A DNA stretch of 64,000 bases from Alistipes finegoldii DSM 17242 (lineage in GTDB: Bacteria; Bacteroidota; Bacteroidia; Bacteroidales; Rikenellaceae): positions 682,001 through 746,000 of the forward strand of contig NC_018011.1 of assembly GCF_000265365.1 (NCBI RefSeq), in the 5' to 3' direction. Position numbers and translations under genes: made by a program. The notes under the pieces were generated by a model. It had not been told where the DNA came from. It made no database searches and saw only the letters and a program-made list of their open reading frames with translations. How positions within the stretch are numbered: the stretch's first letter is position 1; each line of letters opens with the position of its first letter. This document shows, piece by piece, positions 53,354-62,294 of the stretch.

Positions 53354-53520
53354 ATTTCCAGCGTTTTGTGCAAAAGTAGAAAAAAATAACAGAAAAGTAC
53401 CGGTTCTGCCCACATTATTATCATTCAAGATAATAAGTTGATTACACATCAAAATAAATAAATGCCAAAATTAGAATATATCACATTACATACTTGTATT
53501 TTATACATAATTTATGGTTA

Positions 53521-53565
53521 TAACGTATTTTATTTATTTAACATATTATACATAAATATACGTTA
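53521..53565. promoter_or_regulatory. Inverted repeat upstream of the fimbrial operon
   Basis: TAACGTAT (53521-53528) and ATACGTTA (53558-53565) are perfect inverted arms, extendable imperfectly to about 16 bp, in a very AT-rich stretch (53450-53600) that also repeats TTATACATAA. It may be an operator or part of an origin. The 29-bp spacer is too short for promoter inversion. Confidence 0.4.
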
Positions 53566-53581
53566 ATAAATTGATTTTCTA

Positions 53582-53589
53582 TATATTTG
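53582..53589 (+). promoter_or_regulatory. -7 promoter element of the fimbrial operon
   Basis: TATATTTG is a perfect TAnnTTTG box, 22 nt before the ATG at 53612. No clear -33 box. Confidence 0.55.
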
Positions 53590-53611
53590 TCGCATAAAAC
53601 AGTTGATTATA

Positions 53612-54154
53612 ATGAAACGTTTTCTACTCTTTTTCATCCTAATATCAGCATACTCAACGACATACGCCCAGTTCTCGTCCGTATCAACCAACATCGTCGG
53701 ATGGGCTGCCGGGAACATAAACGCGGCCGTCGATCTGAACGTGAACTTGCACAATACGATCAACATTCCGGTATCAGCCAATCCGCTCAAGTTCGGGGAT
53801 ACCCAATGGAGCCATGTCGTCCTGCAACCGGGATGGCGACACTGGTTCGTCGAGCGATACATCGGACAGTTCGTCTCCCCCTCGCTGTTTTATGCCAACT
53901 ACACCATAGGCTACGACAAACGCACCTTCAAAGGCAACGCCTACGGCATCGGCTGCTCATGGGGCTACTCGAAGCTCCTGAGTACGCGCTGGAACTTCAT
54001 CGTCGAGATCGGGGCCGGTATCATCTATACCCCCTACACCGAGAAGCTGCGGCCGAAATATATCGGAGAGTTCGACGATGAGTACACCTACCATCACCGA
54101 CGATTCCTGCTCGTCCCGATCAAATGCAACCTGTCATTTTCCTATTTGTTCTAA
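53612..54154 (+). CDS. DUF3575-type outer-membrane protein of a fimbrial locus
   Basis: A 180-residue protein with a signal peptide (FFILISAYSTTYAQ) and a small beta-barrel pattern (FVSPSLFYANYTIGY, GYSKLLSTRWNFIVEIGAGIIY, CNLSFSYLF at the C-terminus). It resembles DUF3575 proteins that begin Bacteroidales fimbrial operons. First gene of the operon, behind a TATATTTG box. The ATG at 53612 was preferred over a TTG 9 nt upstream. Confidence 0.8.
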   Translation: MKRFLLFFILISAYSTTYAQFSSVSTNIVGWAAGNINAAVDLNVNLHNTINIPVSANPLKFGDTQWSHVVLQPGWRHWFVERYIGQFVSPSLFYANYTIGYDKRTFKGNAYGIGCSWGYSKLLSTRWNFIVEIGAGIIYTPYTEKLRPKYIGEFDDEYTYHHRRFLLVPIKCNLSFSYLF

Positions 54155-54166
54155 TTCACAGATCCC

Positions 54167-54460
54167 ATGACAACAACTTTTGAAAATTCCAAAGGATACA
54201 AAGTACTGCCATTGTCTGCCGACGAAATCAAGGTATGGCCACGTGCCAAGACCTGCGACCGCTGTGGCCGGAAAATCAGTTCAAACGGGTTCTACGTAGG
54301 AGCCGTCAATCTCATGTATTGTCCCGACTGCTATGAGGAGTGGCATGCCACGGCACCGGAGAAGCAGGAACTTCAATGTCCGCGGGAGAACTCGCATCTG
54401 GCAAAGGCAAACGAATATATCGCCGAAGGATTATCGGACATCAAATCAACTAAGAAATGA
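54167..54460 (+). CDS. Small zinc-ribbon protein
   Basis: A 97-residue soluble protein with two CxxC pairs (CDRCGRKISSNGFYVGAVNLMYCPDC), a likely zinc ribbon at about residues 30-56. There is no signal peptide, so it is cytoplasmic within an operon of exported proteins, possibly regulatory. Its stop overlaps the next start by 4 nt, implying co-translation. Confidence 0.65.
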   Translation: MTTTFENSKGYKVLPLSADEIKVWPRAKTCDRCGRKISSNGFYVGAVNLMYCPDCYEEWHATAPEKQELQCPRENSHLAKANEYIAEGLSDIKSTKK

Positions 54461-56250
54461 AACCGTATAGAACACTCGTTTACATAGTTCTGACCGTCCT
54501 GATGCTCTCTTGCGCCATGACGCACTCCTTGCAGCGCAGCACCCCGACGGCCGACATCCATCTGCCCAGCAATGGCCCCGTGGAGACACCCGAAGTAGAA
54601 GACGTTGAACGGGCTGTCACGCAAATGCGAAAAATCTCGATGAACGGCGGCCGTGACAGCGCCTATCTGGCCGAGGTCGAACGCGACTCCACGGGAGAAG
54701 TCACCATCAAAGGCGAGAACATTCAGACGGTCTACATCGTTGCCAAGTCGAAAACCGTAGCTGAACGCAACGGGGAGATTGCGATCGACTTCATCGTAGG
54801 CATACCCGCTGCTCTCCAGAGCAGCACGTGGGGGTTGTCGCTCACCCCGATCATAGAGAACAATGGGATGGAAGAGGCGCTGCAACCGCTCTCTATCCGG
54901 GGTGAGCTTTTTTCCGACATCCAGAAGCGCCAGTACTGGCAGATGAACAAGTACCTGAACCGCATGCTCGGCGACTCGACGGAGCTTACGTCCACCACCG
55001 GCCTGGCCGCGAAGTACTACGAAGCCTACAACCGCTACATCGCCGGCGGCCAGAAGCGCCGGGCCGACAAACTGGAGTCCACCTACAAACAAACGATCTC
55101 GTTCCCCTATTTATCCGATCCGCGGCTCGACTCCGTGCTGATCCGCAAAGGGGAGATCCGGTATTACTACACCCAGACCTACCGGCCGACGAAGGATACC
55201 AAGCGCCTGCACCTCTTTTTCCGCGGCCGCGTCGACGCCATCGACCGCAGCCGCTACGACCTCTCGAACAGCGACACGCTTACCTACACCGTGACATCCA
55301 TGCTCTCGCTCCTGGACAACGAGCCGCGCTACATGCTCAAGATCATCGACAAGTACGTCGAGGTACGCGACCGCAACTACATCACCTTCCCGGTCGGCCG
55401 TGCCAATGTAATCGACACGATGGGCCAGAACCATGTGCAGCTTGACAAAATCGAGCGGCTGATGGACACGCTTATCAACCAGTACGAATTCTTCGTCGAT
55501 TCTATCACCATTACCGCTTCATCCTCTCCCGACGGTTCGATGGCGACCAACAACCGTATTGCCGGCGAGCGTGCCCGCTCGATCAAGGAGCGCTTGGTGC
55601 GCAAGTTCGGCCACGAGGTCGATACGCTGATCCGAACCCGCTCCATCGGCGAGGACTGGACGCTGCTCAAGCGCCTGATCCGACACAACAGCGACGTGCC
55701 CAACTGGGAAAAGATTACGGACATGATCGACCGGAGCAGAAACCTCGACGTGACGGAGCAGCAGATCCGCCAGCAGTTCCCCGGAGACTACGCCTTCATG
55801 AAGGAGATCCTCTATCCCCAGTTGCGGGCCGTGGACTTCCGCTACAACCTCCGCCGCGTCGATATGGTCAAGGATACCGTCGTGCTGACCGTACTCGACA
55901 CGACCTACATGCGCGGGGTGCAGCAACTCCGCGACCGGGATTATGTCGGGGCGCTGCGCACCCTGAACGACTACAAGTGCCAGAACCTTGCGATCGTGCT
56001 GCTCTCGCTGAGTTACGACGAGGCGGCTTTCGAGATTCTGGAGCAACTGCCGCCGGCCGAGAAGAACCCAAAAACCGATTACCTCTCGGCCATAGCACTA
56101 TCGCGCATGAATCGACCGCGCGAAGGACTGGAGTATTACCTCAAGGCGATTCAGGCAGACCCGGTGCTGAAGTTCCGCGGCAACCTCGACCCCGAAATCC
56201 AGATACTCTATAAGCAGAACAACGTAAAATCTACGGCGTATGACAATTGA
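54457..56250 (+). CDS. OmpA-like/DUF3868-type lipoprotein of the fimbrial operon
   Basis: A 597-residue protein with a lipobox (LMLSCAM, Cys19). The N-terminal ~270 residues are unassigned. The central part (about 345-440) has ASSSPDGSMATNNRIAGERARSIKERL and LLKRLIRHNSDVPNWEKITDMI, typical of the OmpA-like region in DUF3868 proteins found in Bacteroidales fimbrial loci. The C-terminus (about 480-590) looks like TPR helices (LRDRDYVGALRTLNDYKCQNLAIVLLSLSYDEAAFEIL). It probably anchors or assembles the fimbria in the outer membrane. Overlaps genes on both sides (4 and 11 nt). Confidence 0.75.
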   Translation: MKPYRTLVYIVLTVLMLSCAMTHSLQRSTPTADIHLPSNGPVETPEVEDVERAVTQMRKISMNGGRDSAYLAEVERDSTGEVTIKGENIQTVYIVAKSKTVAERNGEIAIDFIVGIPAALQSSTWGLSLTPIIENNGMEEALQPLSIRGELFSDIQKRQYWQMNKYLNRMLGDSTELTSTTGLAAKYYEAYNRYIAGGQKRRADKLESTYKQTISFPYLSDPRLDSVLIRKGEIRYYYTQTYRPTKDTKRLHLFFRGRVDAIDRSRYDLSNSDTLTYTVTSMLSLLDNEPRYMLKIIDKYVEVRDRNYITFPVGRANVIDTMGQNHVQLDKIERLMDTLINQYEFFVDSITITASSSPDGSMATNNRIAGERARSIKERLVRKFGHEVDTLIRTRSIGEDWTLLKRLIRHNSDVPNWEKITDMIDRSRNLDVTEQQIRQQFPGDYAFMKEILYPQLRAVDFRYNLRRVDMVKDTVVLTVLDTTYMRGVQQLRDRDYVGALRTLNDYKCQNLAIVLLSLSYDEAAFEILEQLPPAEKNPKTDYLSAIALSRMNRPREGLEYYLKAIQADPVLKFRGNLDPEIQILYKQNNVKSTAYDN

Positions 56251-56611
56251 GTTAGGTGTATTCGACATCGTGCTTTATACGCTTCTGCTATGTACAGGCA
56301 CCATATTATGCTACATGCTACCGCACTCGGTCTCCTTTCGTCGAAAAAGCTACGAGGCGATGGCTCTCGACCTTTTGGAGCAGGGAAAGATCAAGGACGC
56401 AGCAGACATCATGGATTGCCTGCATTGGTGGCATTTCACAAAAGAGACACACGCACTGGCCGCCTTGGTATACTACAAGGCCGGGCGGATCGACGAGGCA
56501 AAGGAACACTTGGCCATGATCTGTAAACCCCGAAATATGCTCTTCCTGTATTTGGCATCCAACGCGAAGCTCAAGACGCTATTCGACGAACTCAAGAAAC
56601 ACAACGAATAA
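56240..56611 (+). CDS. Small membrane-anchored TPR-like protein
   Basis: A 123-residue protein with one N-terminal membrane segment (VLYTLLLCTGTILCYML) followed by TPR-like helices (ALDLLEQGKIKDAADIMDCLHWWHFTKETHALAALVYYKAGRIDEAKEHL). It continues the TPR theme of the preceding gene, with which it overlaps by 11 nt, and could have been split from it or act as its partner. Function unknown. Confidence 0.65.
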   Translation: MTIELGVFDIVLYTLLLCTGTILCYMLPHSVSFRRKSYEAMALDLLEQGKIKDAADIMDCLHWWHFTKETHALAALVYYKAGRIDEAKEHLAMICKPRNMLFLYLASNAKLKTLFDELKKHNE

Positions 56612-56612
56612 T

Positions 56613-57491
56613 ATGAAATACCTCTGCTACATACTCACGGGGCTTTGGCTCGCAAGCCTTCTCCCCGGCTGCGAGATCCACGACGACATCGACGTCGATG
56701 TGAAGCGCAAGGCCATCGTATACCTGCGCTACAACTACAACGACGGGGAGCACGACACCATGGACGAGGTGCAGACCCTGCGCCTGTTCTTCTTCGACCT
56801 GAAGACCGGCAGGCAGTACCGCGACACGACGCTTACGCGGGACGAATTCCTGACCGATACCGGAGCCATGCAGACCTACATTTCCAATGGAGAATATGGG
56901 ATTGTGACGCTTGCCAATGTAGGGCATGGCTCCTCGGTGTCGGCAGACAACATCCGGGACGCTGCGATCACCTTCCCGGGTACGGGTGCCGACCCGCTTT
57001 TCTTCAACCGCATCCAGACGCCGATCCAAAAGGGCGACTCGCTGCGCTTCGACATCGACCTGTTCAAGTCCGTTTACAAGGTCAACGTCCGTGTCGAAGG
57101 GATGCAGAACATCAACAACCCCGAAGATTTCTATTTCGGGCTGAACAACTACGCCGCTCTGAGTTTTGACAACAAGCCCTGCGGCGGCTTCAGAATGTAT
57201 CGTCCCCAACTGGCCCGCGACCCGGCGGCCGGCACCATGTCGGGATCGTTTTACACGCCCTACTTTCCTTCGGACTCGCCAATCTCAATCGGCATCTATA
57301 CCGATGATCCCGCCTCGATTTACGGGCATGAACTCTTTGTGGCCACGATACAACGCTACATGGAAATCGCCCCTAATCCGGGACACGACGTCGAGATAGA
57401 CATCCGCATTCTCCTGAACAGAGCCAATGTGACGGTGATTATCTCCGACTGGGAAGGAACAGTCATTCAAGAAGAACATTTCGGAGCATAG
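56613..57491 (+). CDS. FimB/Mfa2-family fimbrial anchor lipoprotein
   Basis: A 292-residue lipoprotein (ASLLPGC, Cys20) with the FimB/Mfa2 pattern: early VYLRYNYNDGEHDTMDEVQTLRLFFFD, a middle YISNGEYGIVTLANVG strand and a C-terminal domain ending VTVIISDWEGTVIQ. In Porphyromonas and Bacteroides these proteins cap the base of the fimbria and hold it in the outer membrane. It lies 47 bp before the major subunit gene, the usual pairing (the order is reversed relative to mfa1-mfa2). Confidence 0.85.
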   Translation: MKYLCYILTGLWLASLLPGCEIHDDIDVDVKRKAIVYLRYNYNDGEHDTMDEVQTLRLFFFDLKTGRQYRDTTLTRDEFLTDTGAMQTYISNGEYGIVTLANVGHGSSVSADNIRDAAITFPGTGADPLFFNRIQTPIQKGDSLRFDIDLFKSVYKVNVRVEGMQNINNPEDFYFGLNNYAALSFDNKPCGGFRMYRPQLARDPAAGTMSGSFYTPYFPSDSPISIGIYTDDPASIYGHELFVATIQRYMEIAPNPGHDVEIDIRILLNRANVTVIISDWEGTVIQEEHFGA

Positions 57492-57538
57492 GCTCGAAAA
57501 TAACTTATTTTCTCACTTAATTTTTTAATCATCCCTCT

Positions 57539-58609
57539 ATGAAAAAATTTTTTATGAAACTGACCGCAATCGCGGTAATGCCGATGCTGCTTGCAGCCTG
57601 CACGAAAGACGAAGTTAATCCTACACCGACCAACGGTGGAAAGGAAGGCGAAATCGAACTTATCCTGAAAAATGAAAGTGTAGCTGACGGAACCCGCGCC
57701 TTTGGCTCCGGCACTACCGAAAGTTGGGAGAAGTCGATCTCCTCCGCCGTACTTATCGTCTACAACACCTCGGGCACGCAAATCCTGCGCCGCGTACTGA
57801 CCGCCGCCGAAGTGAACGGCTCGACCACGACGCCGATCAAGTTCGTACTTCCGGGCGTGAGCGCCGATGCCTCGTGTGATTTCTATGTCGTTATTAACCG
57901 TAACATAGCGGATAACATCACCACCAAGGCCAAGCTGCTCGAAGAGTTGGAAAGCGACATCGCCTCCTACAACGGCACCTACGCAAACGTCACGACAAAG
58001 GCCATGCGCTCCGGAGGATTCGCAATGACAGGAACCGTGACGGCAAAGATCGTATCCGGCACCACGGCCGTAACCGTGACCGTAAAGCGTGTCGTGGCAA
58101 AAGTCGAGATTCAGACCTCCATGACCGACTCGTTCCGTACCAAGTACGGCAACGGCTGCGTCGAGGTCAAGAAAATTACATTGAGCAGAGGAGCCGAGAA
58201 ATCTTATCTGATTGACCAGACGGCGAGCAAATATGCAACCGTAAGTTCTTCCTTCACCTCGGCACAGGACGCCTACTGCGACAAGACCGGAGCGTCGAAA
58301 ACGAACGCATACAAGTACAACAACCTTTTCTACATCAACGAGAAGGCCGCAGCCGCTACGGGATCGCGAATAAAAGTAGTCCTCGATGCTATCTATGATG
58401 CTGACGGCAACCTCTCGACTACGACCGACCAAGTACCGTTATCCTATGAAACCGAACTAACAGGCACCACCGACGGAAAGATGCTTCGCAACGGTTCATA
58501 TAAACTCAATGTAAACCTCGACGGACTTACCGGTAAAGACATGACGCTGTCAATCGCCATAGCCAATTGGGAAGCACTTTCAACGCAGAACGTGAATGTA
58601 GGAAAGTAA
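57539..58609 (+). CDS. FimA/Mfa1-type major fimbrillin
   Basis: A 356-residue prefimbrillin with a lipobox (LLAAC, Cys21) and an arginine at the expected processing site (ADGTR-AFG, Arg53), where a gingipain-like protease would cut to start strand-exchange polymerisation. Two Ig-like domains follow, with the fimbrillin phrases SAVLIVYNTSGTQIL, FYVVINRN and, at the C-terminus, NGSYKLNVNLDGLTGKDMTLSIAIANWEAL. It is followed by a terminator-like hairpin, as expected for a subunit made in excess over the downstream genes. Confidence 0.85.
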   Translation: MKKFFMKLTAIAVMPMLLAACTKDEVNPTPTNGGKEGEIELILKNESVADGTRAFGSGTTESWEKSISSAVLIVYNTSGTQILRRVLTAAEVNGSTTTPIKFVLPGVSADASCDFYVVINRNIADNITTKAKLLEELESDIASYNGTYANVTTKAMRSGGFAMTGTVTAKIVSGTTAVTVTVKRVVAKVEIQTSMTDSFRTKYGNGCVEVKKITLSRGAEKSYLIDQTASKYATVSSSFTSAQDAYCDKTGASKTNAYKYNNLFYINEKAAAATGSRIKVVLDAIYDADGNLSTTTDQVPLSYETELTGTTDGKMLRNGSYKLNVNLDGLTGKDMTLSIAIANWEALSTQNVNVGK

Positions 58610-58617
58610 TCTATTTC

Positions 58618-58645
58618 ATCATCCCCGCATTGTCGGGGATGATTC
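58618..58645 (+). terminator. Hairpin after the fimbrillin gene
   Basis: ATCATCCCCG/CGGGGATGAT 10-bp perfect stem with a six-base loop, then TCT. The T-run is weak, which would allow partial read-through into the tip-protein genes. Confidence 0.65.
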
Positions 58646-58647
58646 TG

Positions 58648-58722
58648 GCCACCGTAGCTCAATTGAAAGAGCACACCTCCCATCGGGAGCTGAGGTTGTG
58701 GGTTTGAGTCCCACCGGCGGCA
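58648..58722 (+). tRNA. tRNA-like sequence with aberrant anticodon loop
   Basis: A seven-base acceptor (GCCACCG with CGGCGGC, one A-C mismatch), TA at positions 8-9, a D-arm GCTC/GAGC and a perfect T-arm GTGGG-TTTGAGT-CCCAC are in tRNA order over 75 nt with no encoded CCA. The anticodon arm is not normal. The best seven-base loop is CCATCGG (anticodon ATC, C instead of U33), or the same bases form a tight CTCCC-ATC-GGGAG hairpin. This could be a decaying tRNA, a relic attachment site or an unusual tRNA. It lies between the fimbrillin and tip-lipoprotein genes. Confidence 0.45.
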
Positions 58723-58744
58723 CTTTCACCAAATACATTGTGCC

Positions 58745-60073
58745 ATGAAAATACGAATTATTCTATCCTTACTGCTTGTTATTACCATCGCATGCAGCAA
58801 AGACTCCACAGAACCGGAGACTCTCAGCCCGGAATCTACGATCAGCATGGCACTCGATTACCAGAGCCGAGAATACGAGTTAGGCGAAGTAATCGAGGCA
58901 ACACTGACAATCACCGAAAAGAATCCGGCAGCAGACTATTTCCTGTTGAACACCTCCTGCAACGGAGGTAAGGCCGTGGCAACAGTAGACGGCCATGAAC
59001 TGCAATGGCAAGCAGAACAGCAGATTCCCTACGAAATTGTCAATGACGAATTCTCCTCGAAAGTGCTGCACCTGAAGATAACGCCCCAAGCCGGGACAAC
59101 AGCCAAACAGCCGTTCAACTTCGGGATCTATGCAATCTCGGACGGCGGGACAAAGGTCGAAAAAAGAATTTATGCAGTGAGTGTCAATACTGCGGAAATC
59201 ATAACGAATGTCGAATGTATCACCCCGACAATCAATTTGGAACAGCAGTGCAAATTTATTTTAACAGCAACCAAAGAGAATTATGCCGGTGACTTTTTCG
59301 TACAACTGTCAACTGAAGGCAACGGATTTTTCATACTCGAAGACGGCAGTGCCGGAAATCGGTTCTACTGCCCTGCAGACTCCCATAATATGCTCTCATA
59401 CCAGCCCCATGAAACCGGCTTACACAAAATCCACTGCATAGTAAAGGACGACATCAGTGTTTCCGAAGTGGACATCGAAGTCGAAGTCAAGGGGATTAAC
59501 GGAAGCCTCACGAATCCCGAGCCCGGCGTATATATTTACTGCAATTCACTCTACTACCCAAGTTCGGCATGGCACCAAGAATGGAAAGAACAAGCTGAAG
59601 GTGTCGCAATCATCACGGAGGAATGCAGGTTTCTGATGGCCCCGGATCCCGTTATCGGAGATTGGGGCGGTGGTGAGTTCACGAGTGTTTCTGACCTCAC
59701 GGTCATGCAGGACTGGAGAGAAGCCAAATTCGATTATAACGGCCGAAAAAACACAGAGGCATTACTCAATGCCAAAGACGTTATGCGGAAAATCGAGTTC
59801 ACCGAAAAATGTTACAACTACAATAAAGATAATCCGGGCAAGTGGTACCAGCCTGCTGCGGGACAAATGTATCTGATCCGTCAAAATCTGGACGAAGTAC
59901 AACGATGTCTGAGCTTGATAGGTGGCCGAAAACTAAAAGCCAACGAGCATTACATATCCTCCACTGCCGCAGATGGATTGCACCTTTGGGCAATCAGTCT
60001 CACACAATTCGAACGAATATATTTTTTCCTCTACGAACCCGACAACCGGACATATCCCGTCCGCGACTTGTAG
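58745..60073 (+). CDS. Fimbrial-locus lipoprotein with tandem Ig-like (TraQ-like) domains
   Basis: A 442-residue lipoprotein (LVITIAC, Cys17). Two Ig-like domains of about 100 residues (about 35-135, 138-245) share the pattern [29 protein letters not shown] / [28 protein letters not shown]. The C-terminal ~190 residues ([20 protein letters not shown]...) form a different globular domain. The Ig units resemble those of the TraQ/DUF3872 family of conjugative transposons, though the match is only at the level of pattern. It is likely a fimbrial tip or accessory protein (inference). Confidence 0.7.
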
Positions 60074-60107
60074 ACGGAAGAGCTGTGATAATTCAAACGA
60101 CTACCCT

Positions 60108-60824
60108 ATGAAACTTTTCAGAACGACACTCCTATACCTCTGGGCCATGGCAGCCTTCGGTTGCGGAAAATCCGAATATCGGATCACCGAGCCTCGGCCG
60201 ACGCTCGAAGTGACGGCCTTGCAGGACGTCTACATCATCAACCAGCCGGCGTATCTCCAGCTCAAGGTCTCGCAGCAGGGGTACGACGGGGAATTTCAGC
60301 TCTCGGCCGTACTCAGCGAAGGGGCCTGCGAGCTCTCGATGCAGGGCAGCGACCTCCCGACCGACGGCACATGGGCGTCGATGTCCAACACTACGGAGAT
60401 CCTGACGCTCACGCCGACGCTGGCCGGGCCGCTGCGCATATCCTTCGAGGTCAAAACCAAAGAGGGCGAGCAGTCCGGCCGCAGCTTCATAAACTTCAAC
60501 GTTCAGAAGAGTCCCGCACTCGCACTGGAAGTCGAATACCCCGAAACGGCATCCGTCACCGAGCGGATCGAGCTGACGATGCTCCTCACAAAATCCGGAT
60601 GGACAGGGGCGATCCCCGTAACCTACACGCAACTGGCAGGCAGCGGCACGCTCCAGTACGGAGCCGTGGCCGTCACCCCGGCCGAAGCGTTCTCCGTGCC
60701 GGCCAATAGCGAACAGCCGCTCTACTACACTGCCGCCGAGCGGGGCATGCACCGTCTCCAGTTCTCGGCAACGGACGGATATACCACCCAATTCAAGACT
60801 CTTGAGATCATCGTAACAAACTGA
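60108..60824 (+). CDS. Ig-like lipoprotein paralogue (two domains)
   Basis: A 238-residue lipoprotein (AMAAFGC, Cys19; [15 protein letters not shown] follows). It has two Ig-like domains (about 28-130, 135-238) with the same strand pattern as its neighbours: [29 protein letters not shown] and [29 protein letters not shown]. The mature start ([12 protein letters not shown]) is nearly the same as that of the next gene (SKYRIVEPKPQL), showing recent duplication. It is 7 nt from that gene and so is co-translated. Accessory fimbrial role inferred. Confidence 0.75.
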
Positions 60825-60831
60825 CGACACC

Positions 60832-62160
60832 ATGAGAACGACCTTATTTTACGCATTGGCGCTGTTCGTATCGGCCGGATGCTCCCCGTCGAAATACCGG
60901 ATCGTCGAGCCGAAGCCGCAATTATCCCTGTCTACCGTCGCAACGGTCTGTGAACTGGGACAGGCCGTAAGCCTCTCGCTGGCCGTCTCTCAGGAAGGCG
61001 TAGATGGCAACTTCTCCCTCTCAGCGTTTATCCGCCAGGGGCAGGCCGCAATCACGCTCGACGGAAGCGACATGGACACATCGGGACAATGGGTGCAGCT
61101 CTCGGACAGGAATGCGCGCCTCGTGATTACACCGGCCCAAACGGGAGATCTGCTCGTAAGTTTTCAGGCCAAGTCACCTGATGGCGAAGTCAGCGAACAG
61201 CAAGACCTGAAGGTCACGGTAACAGCGCCATCAGAAATCGCGGCCGAAGCTGTCTGCGAAGCGAAGATCGTAAACCCCGCGGCCGATGCCCGGATTCCGG
61301 TGCAGCTCCACATTCAAGGTGTTCCGGGCGCAGACGGGAAATTCATCGTAACCCCGACCGTCAGTCTGGGCAAAGGCAAGATATTCCTGAACGGAAACGC
61401 CGTGAACGGCCAGGCTTGTCCCGTAGATGCCGACGTGACGTTCGAGTATGCACCCGAAGAGATCGGCGAGCAGATTCTCGAATTCGAGATCGCGGCAGGG
61501 AAGGCGTCGGCAAAAGCACGCGCATACATGGACGTCGTGAAAAACATCGTCGTGACAAGCGTCGTCGAGGGCTGCTTCACCATCGACGGGGCCGGGGAGC
61601 ACAACGTTGAAGGCGAGACGGTGACGCTCGCCCTCGTAAACGAAGACCTCTTCAACTTCGAGGTCGAGGGCTGGTACGACCCATCCGGGCAGCTCCTGTC
61701 CGGCGAGGCGACCTATGCGCTCACACTCGCGCGCGACTGCATCACCGACATCCAGCTCAGGCTCAAGCCCCGGACTGTGACCATAACCCGGCAGGGAATT
61801 GCCCGGATAGAATTTCAATATCTCGTCATGGAAGGCGGACGTCCCGTACCGAAGGTAGCCTACGATTACCGCACGCAGTATTCGGCCGACTACAAGGCAT
61901 CCGAGCCGGTGAAGTTCTACTACGAGGAGTACAGGCTCGACACATCGAAGATCCCGCCCGTAGGCCAGAAGTCCGCCGGGATGCCGACGATACCCAAAGG
62001 GGCGACGAAATCGACATTCCTCTGGCGCTGCGACGAAAAATTCTCCGTCTCGATACGCCCGGCCGACAACCCGGGCTTCAAGTTCAATTACAACGACAGA
62101 TCCGTCGAGTCGCAAACGACGAAATACTACCTGCCCTCAGACATAACAATGACCAGATAA
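60832..62160 (+). CDS. Ig-like lipoprotein paralogue with extended C-terminus
   Basis: A 442-residue lipoprotein (LFVSAGC, Cys17). Two Ig-like domains like those of the preceding gene (about 27-130 with VSLSLAVSQEGVDGNFSLSAFIRQGQAAI; 135-235 with IPVQLHIQGVPGADGKFIVTPTVSLGKGKI) are followed by about 200 residues unique to this copy, including a repeat-like GEHNVEGETVTLALVNEDLFNFEVEGWYDP segment. The gene family (58745, 60108, 60832) grows by adding C-terminal modules, which suggests roles at different points along a fimbrial tip (inference). Confidence 0.72.
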   Translation: MRTTLFYALALFVSAGCSPSKYRIVEPKPQLSLSTVATVCELGQAVSLSLAVSQEGVDGNFSLSAFIRQGQAAITLDGSDMDTSGQWVQLSDRNARLVITPAQTGDLLVSFQAKSPDGEVSEQQDLKVTVTAPSEIAAEAVCEAKIVNPAADARIPVQLHIQGVPGADGKFIVTPTVSLGKGKIFLNGNAVNGQACPVDADVTFEYAPEEIGEQILEFEIAAGKASAKARAYMDVVKNIVVTSVVEGCFTIDGAGEHNVEGETVTLALVNEDLFNFEVEGWYDPSGQLLSGEATYALTLARDCITDIQLRLKPRTVTITRQGIARIEFQYLVMEGGRPVPKVAYDYRTQYSADYKASEPVKFYYEEYRLDTSKIPPVGQKSAGMPTIPKGATKSTFLWRCDEKFSVSIRPADNPGFKFNYNDRSVESQTTKYYLPSDITMTR

Positions 62161-62294
62161 CCTCAAATCGGCGTAGTTCAAAAAACAGAACGGCGCGTTC
62201 ACTCCAGGACAGGGACGCAACTATGGGATTGTGCGGTACGGATGCGCAATGCGGGTGAAAGGCCCGCCGCCGATAATTTTTAAATTTCAGAACC

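Noticed and set aside
53521..53565. Invertible promoter for fimbrial phase variation
   Set aside because: The inverted arms are only 8 bp with a 29-bp spacer, too short for a site-specific inversion, and no invertase gene is seen.
53587..54081. A second open frame over the DUF3575-type gene
   Set aside because: It is an overlapping frame rich in Arg/His/Leu without a signal peptide; the frame starting at 53612 has a signal peptide and barrel pattern.
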